Assembly: GCF_013409345.1 (NCBI RefSeq)
Contig: NZ_JACCBB010000001.1
Location: 3,534,001-3,598,000 of the forward strand
Source: Kineococcus aurantiacus
GTDB taxonomy: Bacteria; Actinomycetota; Actinomycetes; Actinomycetales; Kineococcaceae
Length of the DNA stretch: 64,000 nt
Reading direction: 5' to 3'
The position numbers were made by a program, and so were the translations under genes. Shown in pieces: positions 35,338 to 44,811 of the stretch (position 1 is its first letter; each line of letters begins with the position of its first letter). The notes under the pieces were generated by a model. The model was not told the DNA's origin, searched no databases, and was given only the letters and a program-made list of their open reading frames with translations.

Positions 35338-35941
35338 CCCGCAGGGTCGAGACCGCCGGGGTGAGGGCGTGGACCAGCGGGGGGTACCCCGGGCCGTCCG
35401 ACCCCACGCCGTCCGACCCCGAGCCGTTCGAGCCCGGGCCGTCCATGTCCAGGGGGACCAGCTCCAGCAGGTCCGCGCGCAGCGCCAGGTTGGCCGTGGT
35501 CGCGTGCGGGCCCGGGAGCCCGGCGACCGGGCCGGTGCTCGCGCGGGCGCCCTGCCGGTGGTGGCGCACGTGCTCGGCGATCCAGTCCGGTCCGACCCCC
35601 ACGTCGCACGTGGTCGTCAGCACCACGGTGGAGGCGGGGTCCGGCAGGGCGGCCGGCAGCTCCCGCGCGGTGCGGCGCCGCAGGTCCTCGCGGTCGCGGG
35701 CGCCGGGGTGGGCCGCGACGGTGAGCTCGACGTCGTCGAGGAGCCCGACCAGCGGGATCCAGCTGTCCAGGACCGGCCGCAGGGCGGCGGGTCCCACCGA
35801 CACCGCCAGGACGAGCACGGTGGGGACCCCCGCGGCGGCGCACTCGTCGGCCGCGGCCACGAGGTGCTCCAGGCAGGCGTCCAGCACCGGCAGGTCGGCG
35901 GGCAGCACGGGCAGCACGGCACAGGCCCGGGTCACCGGCAC
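35315..35941 (-). CDS. small glycosyltransferase-2-like protein, possibly degenerate
   Basis: 208 residues. The segment TTCDVGVGPDWIAEHVRHH resembles the centre of GT2-type enzymes, where a DxD motif is followed by PxDW. Here the second aspartate of DxD is not evident (CDVG), and the usual N-terminal nucleotide-binding pattern is weak. The product may be inactive or belong to a divergent family. A Gly/Ser/Asp-rich repeat (GSNGSGSDGVGSDGPG) lies near the C-terminus. The GTG at 35941 is used, with a GTG two codons further in as an alternative. Confidence 0.6.
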   Translation of the reverse strand: MPVTRACAVLPVLPADLPVLDACLEHLVAAADECAAAGVPTVLVLAVSVGPAALRPVLDSWIPLVGLLDDVELTVAAHPGARDREDLRRRTARELPAALPDPASTVVLTTTCDVGVGPDWIAEHVRHHRQGARASTGPVAGLPGPHATTANLALRADLLELVPLDMDGPGSNGSGSDGVGSDGPGYPPLVHALTPAVSTLRVTLPAFP

Positions 35942-36125
35942 GAGGCACCGCCCTTCCGTTCGACGTCGACGTTGATCCCTGGTTGATCCCCGTCAGCGTC
36001 GATGTCGGCGGCGGGGGGCGGGAGCTTGAACCCGGCGGCGGTGTTCGCGCAGCGTGCGCACGACCGACACCCCGTCGTCACCGCACGAGGGGGCCCGTGT
36101 CGGACGCCGGTGCCACGGTGGGGGG

Positions 36126-37058
36126 ATGAGCGAGACGGCACCGGGTGCGGGACTGCAGCTGGGCACCGGCGTGGAGGTCAGCCGCGCCGGGACCCCCGAC
36201 CTGTCGGGGCGCGCGGGGTACGACCCGCGCTTCCTGGCCCCCGGGCCCTACGTCCCGCTGCCCGTGCCCCTGGACGGGGCCGAGGTCGTCGTCCTGCCCT
36301 ACACGCACTTCTCGATCGTCCACCGCCCCGACCGCCGGCTGGCGGCCGCCACCGTCGTGGCCGTCGACGGCGCGTCCCTGGTGGACGTGCCCCGCAGCGG
36401 GGACGCGTGGTTCCTGGACCCCCGGCTGGGCCCGGACGAGCAGGCCGGTGCGGCGCTCTACGACCGCAACGACTTCGACCGCGGCCACCTGGTCCGGCGA
36501 CGCGACCCGGGCTGGGGCGCCGAGGCCGCCCGGGCGGACGCCGACACGTTCTCCTACGCCAACGCCGCCCCGCAGGCCTCGACGTTCAACCAGTCGCCGG
36601 AGCTGTGGCTGGGGCTGGAGGACCACGTCCTGGCCCACGCCCGGCAGTGGGACACCCGCCTCGTCGTCGTCACCGGCCCCGTGTTCGCCGACGACGACCC
36701 CGAGTACCGCGGGGTCCGGGTCCCGCGCCGGTTCTACAAGATCGCGGCCTACCTGCTGCCGCAGCCGGCCGACCTCGACCCCGACCAGGAGGTCTCGGTC
36801 CTGGCCAGCGCCGGTTTCGTGCTCGACCAGACGCCGCTGGTCGAGCAGGTGCTGGACGCGCCCAGCGCGCAGCAGGTCCCCGAGCTCGGCGGCTTCCGCA
36901 CCTTCCAGGTGCCCGTCGAGGACATCGGCGACCTCACCCGGCTCGACCTCGGCCCGCTCGTGGCGGCCGACCGGCTGCCCTCGCTGGTGCCGGCCGCCGC
37001 CGGCGAGGAGGTCCCGGCCTGGCGCCCGCTCGCCGGTGCGGCGGACCTGCTGCTCTAG
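36126..37058 (+). CDS. DNA/RNA non-specific endonuclease (NUC1 family)
   Basis: 310 residues. The active-site motif DRGH (residues 118-121, catalytic His121) and the downstream ANAAPQASTFNQ segment, which supplies the metal-binding asparagine, match the Serratia-type nuclease family. No clear signal peptide is present, so it may act inside the cell or be exported by another route. No immunity partner is next to it. The ATG at 36126 follows a G-rich stretch. Confidence 0.88.
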   Translation: MSETAPGAGLQLGTGVEVSRAGTPDLSGRAGYDPRFLAPGPYVPLPVPLDGAEVVVLPYTHFSIVHRPDRRLAAATVVAVDGASLVDVPRSGDAWFLDPRLGPDEQAGAALYDRNDFDRGHLVRRRDPGWGAEAARADADTFSYANAAPQASTFNQSPELWLGLEDHVLAHARQWDTRLVVVTGPVFADDDPEYRGVRVPRRFYKIAAYLLPQPADLDPDQEVSVLASAGFVLDQTPLVEQVLDAPSAQQVPELGGFRTFQVPVEDIGDLTRLDLGPLVAADRLPSLVPAAAGEEVPAWRPLAGAADLLL

Positions 37059-37085
37059 GGGCGCCCGAGGGGGCACGATGCCGTC

Positions 37086-37448
37086 GTGACGGCGGAGTGG
37101 TGGGAGCGCTCGCGGGCGGCCGAGACGGCGCGGGCCCGGGAGCTGCTGCGCGGGTTCGCGGCCGACCTCCTGCGGCGCGGGCGCGTGCCGGGGCCGCTGC
37201 GGGCCCGGGCCGGGGCGGCGCGCTACCGCACCGACGTCGTCGGCTGGTACCTGCGGGCCGACGGCTCGCTGGGGGTCGGGCCCGCGGGGGAGTACTACGT
37301 CCTCGACGTCGCCCCCAGCCTGGCCGGCCGGTTCCGCGGGGTCCACGTGGACCCCGCGGAACCTCCGCTGCAGATCGGCCGCGGCGCCCGCGACGGCGAG
37401 TCGGTCGAGCTGGTCGAACTGCTGCGCCGCCGGCGCGAGGAGCTGTGA
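37086..37448 (+). CDS. hypothetical protein
   Basis: 120 residues, not recognised. The N-terminal third is helical and Arg-rich (SRAAETARARELLRGFAADLL). The middle (DVVGWYLRADGSLGVGPAGEYYVLDV) looks like a small beta-sheet, and the end is again charged and helical. It lies 27 bp after the nuclease gene on the same strand, so it could be co-transcribed, and a nuclease-associated role is possible but unsupported. CACGAT lies 6 nt before the GTG, a weak -10 match. It ends 1 bp from the convergent arabinofuranosidase. Confidence 0.65.
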   Translation: MTAEWWERSRAAETARARELLRGFAADLLRRGRVPGPLRARAGAARYRTDVVGWYLRADGSLGVGPAGEYYVLDVAPSLAGRFRGVHVDPAEPPLQIGRGARDGESVELVELLRRRREEL

Positions 37449-37449
37449 C

Positions 37450-38961
37450 TCAGCCCTTGCGGAACTGGACGACGGCCCAGCTCAGCGGCGGCAGCACGAC
37501 GGTGGCCAGGCCCTCGGTGACGGTGACGTCCTGGAGGGGGCGCAGCCCGACGGCGGAGTGGTCGCCCTCGAGGTTCGTGGTGTGCCGGTCCTGGCCCTCG
37601 GCGGCGGCGAGGTACTTGGCGTTCGAGACCCGGTCGACGCCGAAACCGCGCAGCGGGACCTCGACGGAGGCGGAGTCCTCCTGGTCGCGGTTGGCCAGGA
37701 ACACCGTCAGGGTCTCGTCGTCGTAGGTCGCCGAGGCGTCCACGACGTCGACGGCGTCGAACCTCGCGGTCTCGTACTTGTCCGACGTGGTGACGACCTG
37801 GAGCACGTTCCCGGTGGCCAGGCGGCGGACCTGCTCGAAGGGGTGGGCGATGGTCTGCTTCCACGCCTCCCCGCCGGGTTCGCTGCGCAGCAGGCCGATG
37901 ACGTTCACGAGCTGGGCCTGGGCGCCGATGTGCACGCGGTCGGCGTGGCGCAGCAGCGAGTTCAGCAGGGTGCCGACGACGACGGCGTCGGTGACGGAGT
38001 ACTCGTCCTCGATGACGCGCGGCGCAACGTCCCACGGCTGGACACCGGGGGCGTGGTGCGGCCTGGTCTGGTACCAGACGTTCCACTCGTCGAAGCTGAG
38101 GTTGATCTTCTTGGTGTGCTTGCCCTTGGCGCGCACGGCGTCGGCGGTCGCGACGACCTGGTCGATGAACAGGTCCATGTCGACGGCGGAGGCGAGGAAG
38201 CTCGCGGCGTCGCCGTCGTGCTCCTGGTAGTAGGCGTGCAGCGAGACGTAGTCGACCGCGTGGTACGACAGTTCCAGGACGGTCTGCTCCCACTCCCCGA
38301 ACGTCGGCATGGCCCGGCTGGAGGAACCGACGGCGACGAGTTCGATGTCGGGGTCGATCGAGCGCATGGCCATGCCCGTCTCGGCGGCCAGGCGGCCGTA
38401 CTCGGCGGCGGTCTTGTGCCCGGTCTGCCAGGGACCGTCGAGCTCGTTCCCCAGGCACCACAGCCGGATGTCGAACGGGTCCTTGGAACCGTGCGCCTTG
38501 CGCAGGTCGGCGAACTTCGTGCCCGAGTCGAGGTTGGCGTACTCCAGCAGGTCGCAGGCCTCCTGCAGGCCGCGGGTGCCGAGGTTCACGGCCATCATCG
38601 TCTCGGTGCCGACCTTGCGGGCCCAGGTGTCGAACTCGGCGAGGCCGAACTGGTTGGTCTCCACCGAGCGCCACGCGCGGTCGATGCGGCGGGGGCGGTC
38701 CTCGCGCGGACCGACGGAGTCCTCCCACTCGAAACCGGAGACGAAGTTCCCGCCGGGGTAGCGCACGACGGTGGGGCCGAGTTCGCGGGTGAGTTCGAGG
38801 ACGTCGGTCCGCAGACCGTCCTCGTCGGCGCTGGGGTGGTCGGGCTCGAAGATCCCGGTGTAGACGCAGCGGCCCATGTGCTCGACGAACGAGCCGAACA
38901 GCCGGCGGGGGACCGGACCCACGGTGAAGGCGGGGTCGAGGGCGAGGCGGGCGGTGCGCAC
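37450..38961 (-). CDS. abfA: alpha-L-arabinofuranosidase, GH51
   Basis: 503 residues, standard for intracellular GH51 enzymes. The acid/base Glu173 lies in GNELDGPWQ and the nucleophile Glu292 in SFDEWNVWY. RYPGGNFVSGFEW is also family-typical. It releases arabinose from arabinan or arabinoxylan oligomers in the cytoplasm; no signal peptide is present. The GTG at 38961 is chosen because AGGAG lies 6 nt before it; a GTG at 38985 would start before that site. It is divergent from a LacI regulator with a palindromic operator between them. Confidence 0.94.
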   Translation of the reverse strand: MRTARLALDPAFTVGPVPRRLFGSFVEHMGRCVYTGIFEPDHPSADEDGLRTDVLELTRELGPTVVRYPGGNFVSGFEWEDSVGPREDRPRRIDRAWRSVETNQFGLAEFDTWARKVGTETMMAVNLGTRGLQEACDLLEYANLDSGTKFADLRKAHGSKDPFDIRLWCLGNELDGPWQTGHKTAAEYGRLAAETGMAMRSIDPDIELVAVGSSSRAMPTFGEWEQTVLELSYHAVDYVSLHAYYQEHDGDAASFLASAVDMDLFIDQVVATADAVRAKGKHTKKINLSFDEWNVWYQTRPHHAPGVQPWDVAPRVIEDEYSVTDAVVVGTLLNSLLRHADRVHIGAQAQLVNVIGLLRSEPGGEAWKQTIAHPFEQVRRLATGNVLQVVTTSDKYETARFDAVDVVDASATYDDETLTVFLANRDQEDSASVEVPLRGFGVDRVSNAKYLAAAEGQDRHTTNLEGDHSAVGLRPLQDVTVTEGLATVVLPPLSWAVVQFRKG

Positions 38962-38998
38962 GGTGGCTCTCCTGGGGGGCGTCACGTCGGTGTGAGGT

Positions 38999-39014
38999 CT
39001 TGCAACGTTGGAAG
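38999..39014. promoter_or_regulatory. LacI-type operator between abfA and its regulator
   Basis: CTTGCAACGTTGGAAG contains the perfect palindrome CAACGTTG (39003-39010) and a LacI-like layout with a central CG. It lies 37 bp upstream of the abfA GTG and 55 bp upstream of the LacI GTG, so a bound repressor could control both. Confidence 0.6.
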
Positions 39015-39057
39015 GCAGTCAACGCGAAAGCCGCGTCGTCGTCAAGACACCCGGTGG

Positions 39058-39063
39058 CACAAT
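39058..39063 (+). promoter_or_regulatory. candidate -10 element of the LacI gene
   Basis: CACAAT is exactly 6 nt before the GTG at 39070, matching the spacing seen at other putatively leaderless genes in this window. The first base deviates from TANNNT. Confidence 0.3.
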
Positions 39064-39069
39064 GCGGCG

Positions 39070-40113
39070 GTGCCCCCACCCCCGCTGTCGACGCCCGGCC
39101 GGCGACCCACGACCCTGCGGGACGTGGCCGAGGCCGCGGGGGTCTCCATCAAGACGGTCTCCAACGTGGTCAACGACCACCCCCACGTGCGCCCCGAGAT
39201 GCGCGCCAAGGTCAAGGCCTTCATCGCCGAGCTCGACTACCGCCCCAACGGGATCGGCCGCCAGCTGCGCCAGGGGCGGACCGGCCTGGTCGCCCTGGCC
39301 CTGCCCGACCTCACCAGCCCCTACTACGGCGAGCTCGCCGCGGTGCTGGTCGACGCCGCCCGCGAGCGCGGCCTCACGGTGCTGGTCGAGCAGACCGACG
39401 GCGACCCCGACCGCGAGCGCGAGGTCGCCACGGGTTTCCCCGTCCGCCTCGTCGACGGCCTCGTCTTCGCCCCCCAGAGCCTGCCCGTGGAGGAGCTGCA
39501 GCAGCGCCGCGACAGCACCCCGGCCGTCCTCATCGGCGAGTACGGCGAGGGCTCCGGCTTCGACCGCGTCACCATCGACTCCGTCGACCTCGGCGACACC
39601 GCCGTCCAGCACCTGCTGGGGCTGGGGCGCTCGGTGGTGGCCTTCCTGGGCGACAAGGCCGAGGCCAGCACCCGCCCGCCGGTGGTCGCCCAGCGGGTCG
39701 AGGGCTACCGCCGGGCGCTGCGCCGCGCGAAGGTGAGGTTCGACCCGACGCTGCTGCGCCCCCTGCCGGAGTGGACCCGCGCGCACGGCTTCGACGGGAC
39801 GATGGCGCTCGTGGCGGCCCGCCCCGACGTCGACGCCATCTTCGCCGCCAACGACCTCGTGGCCTTCGGCGCGCTGCACGCGCTGCGGCGGCTGGGGTTG
39901 CGGGTGCCCCAGGACGTCGCCGTCCTCGGGGTGGACGACGTCGACGAGGCCCGCTTCGCGGCGCCCACGCTCACCTCGGTCGCGCTGGACCGGGCCCGGA
40001 TGGCCGACCTCGCGCTGGGGCTGCTGGCCGACCGGCTCGCCGGCCACCACGGGCCGCCGCGGCTGCTGACCGTCTCCGGCGACCTCGTCGTCCGCGAGAG
40101 CACCGCGGGCTGA
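39070..40113 (+). CDS. LacI-family regulator, probable arabinoside repressor
   Basis: 347 residues. The DNA-binding headpiece TTLRDVAEAAGVSIKTVSNV (residues about 15-34), with hinge helix NGIGRQLRQGR, is followed by a periplasmic-binding-like sensor domain (GLVALALPDLTSPYYGELA, FAANDLVAFGAL, VGDDVDEARFA-like end). The divergent abfA gene and the shared operator suggest that it represses arabinoside use until arabinose or an oligomer binds. The GTG at 39070 gives a short Pro-rich lead before the headpiece. Confidence 0.92.
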   Translation: MPPPPLSTPGRRPTTLRDVAEAAGVSIKTVSNVVNDHPHVRPEMRAKVKAFIAELDYRPNGIGRQLRQGRTGLVALALPDLTSPYYGELAAVLVDAARERGLTVLVEQTDGDPDREREVATGFPVRLVDGLVFAPQSLPVEELQQRRDSTPAVLIGEYGEGSGFDRVTIDSVDLGDTAVQHLLGLGRSVVAFLGDKAEASTRPPVVAQRVEGYRRALRRAKVRFDPTLLRPLPEWTRAHGFDGTMALVAARPDVDAIFAANDLVAFGALHALRRLGLRVPQDVAVLGVDDVDEARFAAPTLTSVALDRARMADLALGLLADRLAGHHGPPRLLTVSGDLVVRESTAG

Positions 40114-40126
40114 GGGGCCCGCCGCC

Positions 40127-40849
40127 CTAGCGCGGCTCGGCCAGCACGCAGAACTCGTTGCCCTCGGGGTCCAGCAGCGTCGACCAGCTCGCGCCCGGGA
40201 CGGGCGGGGCGTACCGCGCGCCGGCCTCGACCGCCCGGGCCAGGACCTGCCGCCGCCCGGCGCCCGAGCGCGTCGGGCGCACGTCCAGGTGCACCCGGTT
40301 CTTCACCGTGTGCGGGGTGGGGGAGGCCACGAACTCCAGGAACGGGCCGCCGTCCCCGCGCAGCGCCGCCACCCGCGCCGAGCTGCGGGCCGGGGACATG
40401 CCCACCAGCGGCGCGTAGAAGGCGGCCAGCGCGCCGGGGTCGCGGGCCAGCTGGACCACGGCCGCCAGCCGGCCGGTGCCGTCGTACTCCGGCCGCGGGT
40501 CCAGCACGCAGAACTCGTTGCCCTCGGGGTCGGCCAGCACGACCCACGGCGCGTCGCCCTGCCCGACGTCGACCCGGCGGGCCCCCAGGTCCAGCAGGTA
40601 CGCGACCGTCTCGCGCTGCTCGGCGGGGGAGGAGGAGTCCAGGTCCAGGTGGACGCGGTTGGGGCCCGTCTTGGGGTCGGCCACCGGCACGAACACCAGG
40701 TCCAGGCCCGGCTCGCCCTCGGGCGGCACGACGTCGACCTCGTGGTCGTCCTGGTACCCCAGGCGCCACTCCAGGGCCTGCCGCCACCAGTGGGCCAGCC
40801 GCAGCGGGTCCGCGGCGTCGACGACGACGTTCTCGAGGCGCGAGTCCAC
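40127..40849 (-). CDS. tandem VOC (glyoxalase-like) domain protein
   Basis: 240 residues made of two VOC domains (about 1-120 and 121-240). Each ends in the same DPEGNEFCVL segment. This is the layout of many bacterial glyoxalase/bleomycin-resistance-like proteins. Metal ligands cannot be assigned with confidence, and the substrate is unknown. The GTG at 40849 is supported by TACGGT 6 nt upstream on the minus strand. The two halves keep an identical 31-bp stretch at DNA level. Confidence 0.85.
   Translation of the reverse strand: MDSRLENVVVDAADPLRLAHWWRQALEWRLGYQDDHEVDVVPPEGEPGLDLVFVPVADPKTGPNRVHLDLDSSSPAEQRETVAYLLDLGARRVDVGQGDAPWVVLADPEGNEFCVLDPRPEYDGTGRLAAVVQLARDPGALAAFYAPLVGMSPARSSARVAALRGDGGPFLEFVASPTPHTVKNRVHLDVRPTRSGAGRRQVLARAVEAGARYAPPVPGASWSTLLDPEGNEFCVLAEPR
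40141..40531 (-). repeat. 31-bp exact repeat inside the tandem VOC gene
   Basis: Bases 40141-40171 and 40501-40531 are identical, exactly 360 bp (120 codons) apart, and encode the DPEGNEFCVL segment of each VOC domain. Identity extending through third codon positions suggests recent duplication or gene conversion, beyond protein-level constraint. Confidence 0.85.
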
Positions 40850-40855
40850 GCCCCG

Positions 40856-40861
40856 ACCGTA
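40856..40861 (-). promoter_or_regulatory. candidate -10 element, leaderless VOC mRNA
   Basis: TACGGT on the minus strand is 6 nt before the GTG at 40849. No Shine-Dalgarno sequence lies between. Confidence 0.4.
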
Positions 40862-40963
40862 GCCCCTGGACCCGTCCCGGCGGGTCCCCCGCCGGCTGTC
40901 CCGCGGCGGGAGGCCCTGCCGCTAGCGTGTGCGCGGTCATCCGGTCCGGAGGGGGGAACGGCT

Positions 40964-42097
40964 GTGGCGGACGACGCTGTGGCGGAACGGGTCCAGGCGC
41001 CGGTCGAGGGGCGGGGGCCCTCCGTGGTGCGCGCCCGGCTGTCGTGGCCGGACGCCGCGAAGGCGGTCTGCATCCTGCTCGTCGTCGTGGGGCACGTGTC
41101 CTACCTGCTGCTGGACGTGGCGGAGCCGCGCTGGTTCGTCCGGGCCGGCTCGCCGCCGGTGTGGAACTGGGTGGACGTCCTGCTGCGCCCGGTGCGGATG
41201 CCGCTGTTCTTCGCGGTCTCGGGCTTCTTCGCCGCCTCGGCGCTGCGCCGGCCGTGGGCGGCGACGCTGCGGGCCCGGGTGGGGCAGAACCTCTACCTGC
41301 ACGCGCTGTGGATCCTGCTCGCCGCCGGGGTCTCGGCGGCCGTCGGCGTGGAGACCTACATGGCCCCGCCGCGGGCCGCCGAGCTGCCCGAGGCGCTGCT
41401 GACGGCCTCCTACGGGCTGTGGTACCTGTACGCCCTCGCCCTCTACTTCGTCCTGGCCCGCCTGACGCGCGCGTGGCCGGCGGCCGTGCCGGTGGCCCTG
41501 GCCGCGGTGCTCGCCGTCGTCTCCTTCGCCGGGCTGCTGCCCGGTTCCGGCGACACGCACTCGGTGGTGGAGAACCTCGTCTGGTTCCTGGCCGGCGCCC
41601 GCTTCCCGGCGGCGCTGCGGGCGCTGTCGTCCCGGCCGCGCCCGGTCCTGCTCGTCGTCCTCGGCGCGCTGCTGGCGCTCGTGCTGGGCGCCGTGCGGGT
41701 GGTCCCGCTGCCGCTGGCCGCCGACGCCGTGCTGGAGGTCCCGACGCGCGCCGCGGCCGTCGTCGTGGGTGTCCTGCTGGCGGTCGTGGCCACCGCGCGC
41801 CTGCCGCGGCTGACCGCCCCGCTGCTGCGGCTGGGCCGGCGCACGCTGCCCGTCTACGCCGTCCACGGGGTCCTGCTGGTGGTGCTGCAGCGCCCGCTGG
41901 CCGACGTCACCGAGCCGGTGTTCGCGCGGCTGCCCCGCGCCGTCCTGTGGGGCGTGGTGCTGCTCTACCCGCTCGCGCTGACGGCGGCGTTCACCTGGCT
42001 GTGCCTGGCGTTCCAGACGCTGTGCCGGCGGGTCGGGGCCGGGTTCCTGTTCGCCCTGCCCGGCCGCCGGGCGACCCGGGCCGGGGCGGCCCAATAG
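40964..42097 (+). CDS. acyltransferase-3 family membrane protein
   Basis: 377 residues with about ten membrane helices. The first helix [21 protein letters not shown] carries the Asp/Lys and His typical of acyltransferase family 3 (OpgC/OafA-like) enzymes, which acylate sugars or lipids at the membrane. [15 protein letters not shown] is also characteristic. The acceptor is unknown. The GTG at 40964 has a GGAGGGGGG run 7 nt upstream. The TAG stop is part of the TAGACT -10 candidate of metG. Confidence 0.82.
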   Translation: MADDAVAERVQAPVEGRGPSVVRARLSWPDAAKAVCILLVVVGHVSYLLLDVAEPRWFVRAGSPPVWNWVDVLLRPVRMPLFFAVSGFFAASALRRPWAATLRARVGQNLYLHALWILLAAGVSAAVGVETYMAPPRAAELPEALLTASYGLWYLYALALYFVLARLTRAWPAAVPVALAAVLAVVSFAGLLPGSGDTHSVVENLVWFLAGARFPAALRALSSRPRPVLLVVLGALLALVLGAVRVVPLPLAADAVLEVPTRAAAVVVGVLLAVVATARLPRLTAPLLRLGRRTLPVYAVHGVLLVVLQRPLADVTEPVFARLPRAVLWGVVLLYPLALTAAFTWLCLAFQTLCRRVGAGFLFALPGRRATRAGAAQ

Positions 42098-42100
42098 ACT
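42095..42100 (+). promoter_or_regulatory. candidate -10 element of metG, leaderless
   Basis: TAGACT begins at the stop codon of the acyltransferase gene and lies 7 nt before the metG ATG. No ribosome-binding site fits in the gap, so metG is probably translated from a leaderless mRNA. Confidence 0.5.
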
Positions 42101-42107
42101 CCGCGGC

Positions 42108-43910
42108 ATGACCCACGTCCTCTCCGCGGTGGCCTGGCCCTACGCCAACGGCCCGCGCCACATCGGCCACGTCGCCGGCTTCGGCGTCCCCTCCGACGTG
42201 TTCAGCCGGTACATGCGGATGGCGGGTCACGACGTCCTCATGGTCTCCGGCACCGACGAGCACGGCACCCCGATCCTCGTCCAGGCCGAGCAGGAGGGCC
42301 TGAGCCCGCAGGGCCTGGCCGACCGGTACAACCGCGTCATCGCCGAGGACCTGCAGGCCCTGGGCCTGTCCTACGACCTGTTCACCCGCACCACCACCGC
42401 CAACCACTACGCCGTGGTGCAGGAGATGTTCCGCACCGTGCACCGCAACGGCTACATGGTGGCCAAGAAGGGCATGGGCGCGATCTCGCCGTCCACCGGG
42501 CGCACCCTGCCCGACCGCTACGTCGAGGGCACCTGCCCCATCTGCGGCTACGACGGCGCCCGCGGGGACCAGTGCGACAACTGCGGCAACCAGCTCGACG
42601 CCATCGAGCTGAAGAACCCGCGCAGCCGCATCAACGGCGAGACGCCCGTCTTCGTGGAGACCGAGCACTTCTACCTCGACCTGCCCGCCCTCTCGGAGGC
42701 GCTGGGGTCGTGGCTGCAGACGCGCGCGGCGACGGGCCGCTGGCGGCCCAACGTCCTGAACTTCTCGCAGAACCTGCTGGAGGACCTCAAGCCGCGGGCC
42801 ATGACCCGCGACATCGACTGGGGCATCCCCGTGCCGCTGCCCGGCTGGGAGGACAACCCCGCCAAGCGGCTGTACGTCTGGTTCGACGCCGTCATCGGGT
42901 ACCTGTCGGCCTCGGTGGAGTGGGCCCGCCGCTCCGGCGACGACGACGCCTGGCGCTCCTGGTGGACCGACCCGTCCGCGGAGTCGTACTACTTCATGGG
43001 CAAGGACAACATCACCTTCCACTCGCAGATCTGGCCGGCCGAGCTGCTGGCCTACGACGGCCGCGGCGCGCGCGGCGGGGAGCCGGGGGTGTTCGGGAAC
43101 CTCAACCTGCCCACCGAGGTCGTCGCCAGCGAGTTCCTCACCATGGAGGGCAGGCAGTTCTCCTCCAGCCGCGGCGTCGTCATCTACGTGCGCGACGTCC
43201 TGGCCCGCTACCAGCCGGACGCGCTGCGGTACTTCATCTCCGCGGCCGGGCCGGAGAACAACGACTCCGACTTCACCTGGCAGGAGTTCGCCACCCGCGC
43301 CACCTCCGAGCTCGTCGCCGGCTGGGGCAACCTCGTCAACCGGACGGCCTCGCTCATCGCCAAGAACGTCGGGCAGATCCCGGCCGCGGGTGAGCTGACC
43401 GACGCCGACCGCACCCTGCTGGGCACCACCCGCGCCGGGTTCGGCGCGGTGGGCGACCTCATCGAGCACCACCGCCAGCGGGCGGGGCTGGGGGAGGCCA
43501 TGCGCGTGGTCGGCGAGGTGAACAAGTACCTCACCGAGCAGGAGCCCTGGAAGCTGAAGAACTCCGACCCCGAGCGGATGCGGACCGTCCTGCACGTCAC
43601 CGCCCAGGCCGTCTCGGACTGCCGCACGCTGCTGTCGCCGTACCTGCCGCACTCGGCGCAGAAGGTGCACGAGGCGTTCGGGGGGACGGGCACGGTCTCG
43701 CCGCTGCCGGAGCTGCGCGAGGTCACCGACCTCGACGACGGCCGCCCCTACCCGGTCCTCACGGGCGACTACCGGCGCGGGGAGTCGCTGCCCGCGTGGG
43801 GGTCGCAGCCGGTCGTGCCGGGCACGCCGGTGGCCGCGCCGACGCCGATCTTCACCAAGCTCGACGTCGCCGCCGTCGTCGAGGAGGAACTGGGCCGGCT
43901 GCAGTCGTGA
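42108..43910 (+). CDS. metG: methionyl-tRNA synthetase
   Basis: 600 residues. The class I HIGH motif appears as RHIGH in [14 protein letters not shown] near residue 15. A four-cysteine zinc knuckle ([17 protein letters not shown]) lies near residue 144. The KMSKS position reads FSSSRG ([18 protein letters not shown]), a variant that, from memory, is usual in actinobacterial MetG. It charges tRNA(Met). It is coupled to tatD by a GTGA overlap. Confidence 0.97.
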   Translation: MTHVLSAVAWPYANGPRHIGHVAGFGVPSDVFSRYMRMAGHDVLMVSGTDEHGTPILVQAEQEGLSPQGLADRYNRVIAEDLQALGLSYDLFTRTTTANHYAVVQEMFRTVHRNGYMVAKKGMGAISPSTGRTLPDRYVEGTCPICGYDGARGDQCDNCGNQLDAIELKNPRSRINGETPVFVETEHFYLDLPALSEALGSWLQTRAATGRWRPNVLNFSQNLLEDLKPRAMTRDIDWGIPVPLPGWEDNPAKRLYVWFDAVIGYLSASVEWARRSGDDDAWRSWWTDPSAESYYFMGKDNITFHSQIWPAELLAYDGRGARGGEPGVFGNLNLPTEVVASEFLTMEGRQFSSSRGVVIYVRDVLARYQPDALRYFISAAGPENNDSDFTWQEFATRATSELVAGWGNLVNRTASLIAKNVGQIPAAGELTDADRTLLGTTRAGFGAVGDLIEHHRQRAGLGEAMRVVGEVNKYLTEQEPWKLKNSDPERMRTVLHVTAQAVSDCRTLLSPYLPHSAQKVHEAFGGTGTVSPLPELREVTDLDDGRPYPVLTGDYRRGESLPAWGSQPVVPGTPVAAPTPIFTKLDVAAVVEEELGRLQS

Positions 43911-44737
43911 GCCCGGACCGCTCCGCCCGGCCCCCGGCCCCCGAGCCGCTGGCCGTGCCGGTCGTCGACAACCACACGCACCTGGACTCCGAGACCCCCG
44001 GGGACGTGGAGGCGCTGCTGGCCGCGGCCACGGCGGCCGGGGTGCCGCGCAGCGTCCAGATCGGCTGCGACCTGGCGGCCGCGCGCTGGACGGTCGGTGC
44101 CTTGGACCGCTACCCGCAGCTGCTGGGCGGGGTCGCGCTGCACCCCAACGAGGTCCCCGACCTCGTGGCGGCGGGGGAGTACGAGGCCGCGTTCGCCGAG
44201 ATCGCCGAGCTGGCCCGGCACCCGCGCGTGCGGGTCGTCGGGGAGACGGGCCTGGACTACTTCCGCACCGGCCCCGACGGGGTCGGGGTGCAGCAGGAGG
44301 CGTTCCGCGCCCACGTGCAGCTGGCCAAGGACCTCGGGCTGGCCCTGCAGATCCACGACCGGGACGCCCACGAGGACGTCCTGGCGGTCCTGCGCGAGGT
44401 CGGGGCGCCGGAGCGGACGGTCTTCCACTGCTTCTCCGGCGACGCGGCCATGGCCCGCGAGTGCGCCGACGCGGGCTACTACCTGTCCTTCGCCGGGACG
44501 GTGACGTTCAAGAACGCCGAACCGCTGCGCGAGGCGCTGCGGGCCGTCCCGCGGGACCGGGTCATGGTGGAGACCGACGCGCCGTACCTGACGCCGACGC
44601 CGCACCGGGGCCGGCCCAACGCCGGGTACCTGGTGCCGCTGACGGTGCGGTCCATGGCGGCCACGCTGGGCGCCGACCTGGACGAGCTGTGCGCCACCCT
44701 CACCGCCACGACGGAGGCCGTGTACGGGCCCTGGTGA
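43907..44737 (+). CDS. tatD: TatD-family metal-dependent deoxyribonuclease
   Basis: 276 residues. Metal ligands are visible in DNHTHLD (HxH), the glutamate of VVGETGLDY, the histidines of [11 protein letters not shown] and VFHCFSGD, and the aspartate of VETDAPYL. TatD proteins are 3'-5' DNases involved in DNA repair and turnover. Its GTG start overlaps the metG stop. The order metG-tatD-rpfB-ksgA-ispE is a conserved actinobacterial block. Confidence 0.95.
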   Translation: MSPDRSARPPAPEPLAVPVVDNHTHLDSETPGDVEALLAAATAAGVPRSVQIGCDLAAARWTVGALDRYPQLLGGVALHPNEVPDLVAAGEYEAAFAEIAELARHPRVRVVGETGLDYFRTGPDGVGVQQEAFRAHVQLAKDLGLALQIHDRDAHEDVLAVLREVGAPERTVFHCFSGDAAMARECADAGYYLSFAGTVTFKNAEPLREALRAVPRDRVMVETDAPYLTPTPHRGRPNAGYLVPLTVRSMAATLGADLDELCATLTATTEAVYGPW

Positions 44738-44758
44738 GCCGCCCGCACCGGCCCGTAC
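44722..44758 (+). terminator. inverted repeat at the tatD stop, candidate terminator
   Basis: GTACGGGCC (44722-44730) and GGCCCGTAC (44750-44758) are perfect 9-bp arms around a 19-nt loop that includes the tatD stop codon. No U-tract follows, as is common in actinobacteria. Confidence 0.35.
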
Positions 44759-44781
44759 CCGCTTCAAGCGATCACGGCAAC

Positions 44782-44811
44782 TTGTCGAAGAGGTCTCGGA
44801 GCGGTTACGGT
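44782..44811 (+). promoter_or_regulatory. candidate promoter of rpfB
   Basis: TTGTCG (44782-44787) and TACGGT (44806-44811) are separated by 18 bp, giving a start near 44818 and a leader of about 115 nt. The leader was inspected for a cyclic-di-AMP (ydaO) riboswitch, often found before rpf genes, and no such motif was recognised. Confidence 0.4.

Noticed and set aside
36126-37448. Nuclease plus small downstream gene as a toxin-immunity pair
   Set aside because: There is no secretion or toxin-delivery domain, and the small protein shows no immunity-family feature. Adjacency alone is too weak.
42108-43910. Defective KMSKS motif in metG
   Set aside because: The FSSSRG form fits what I recall of actinobacterial MetG, and all other motifs are intact, so the enzyme is probably normal.
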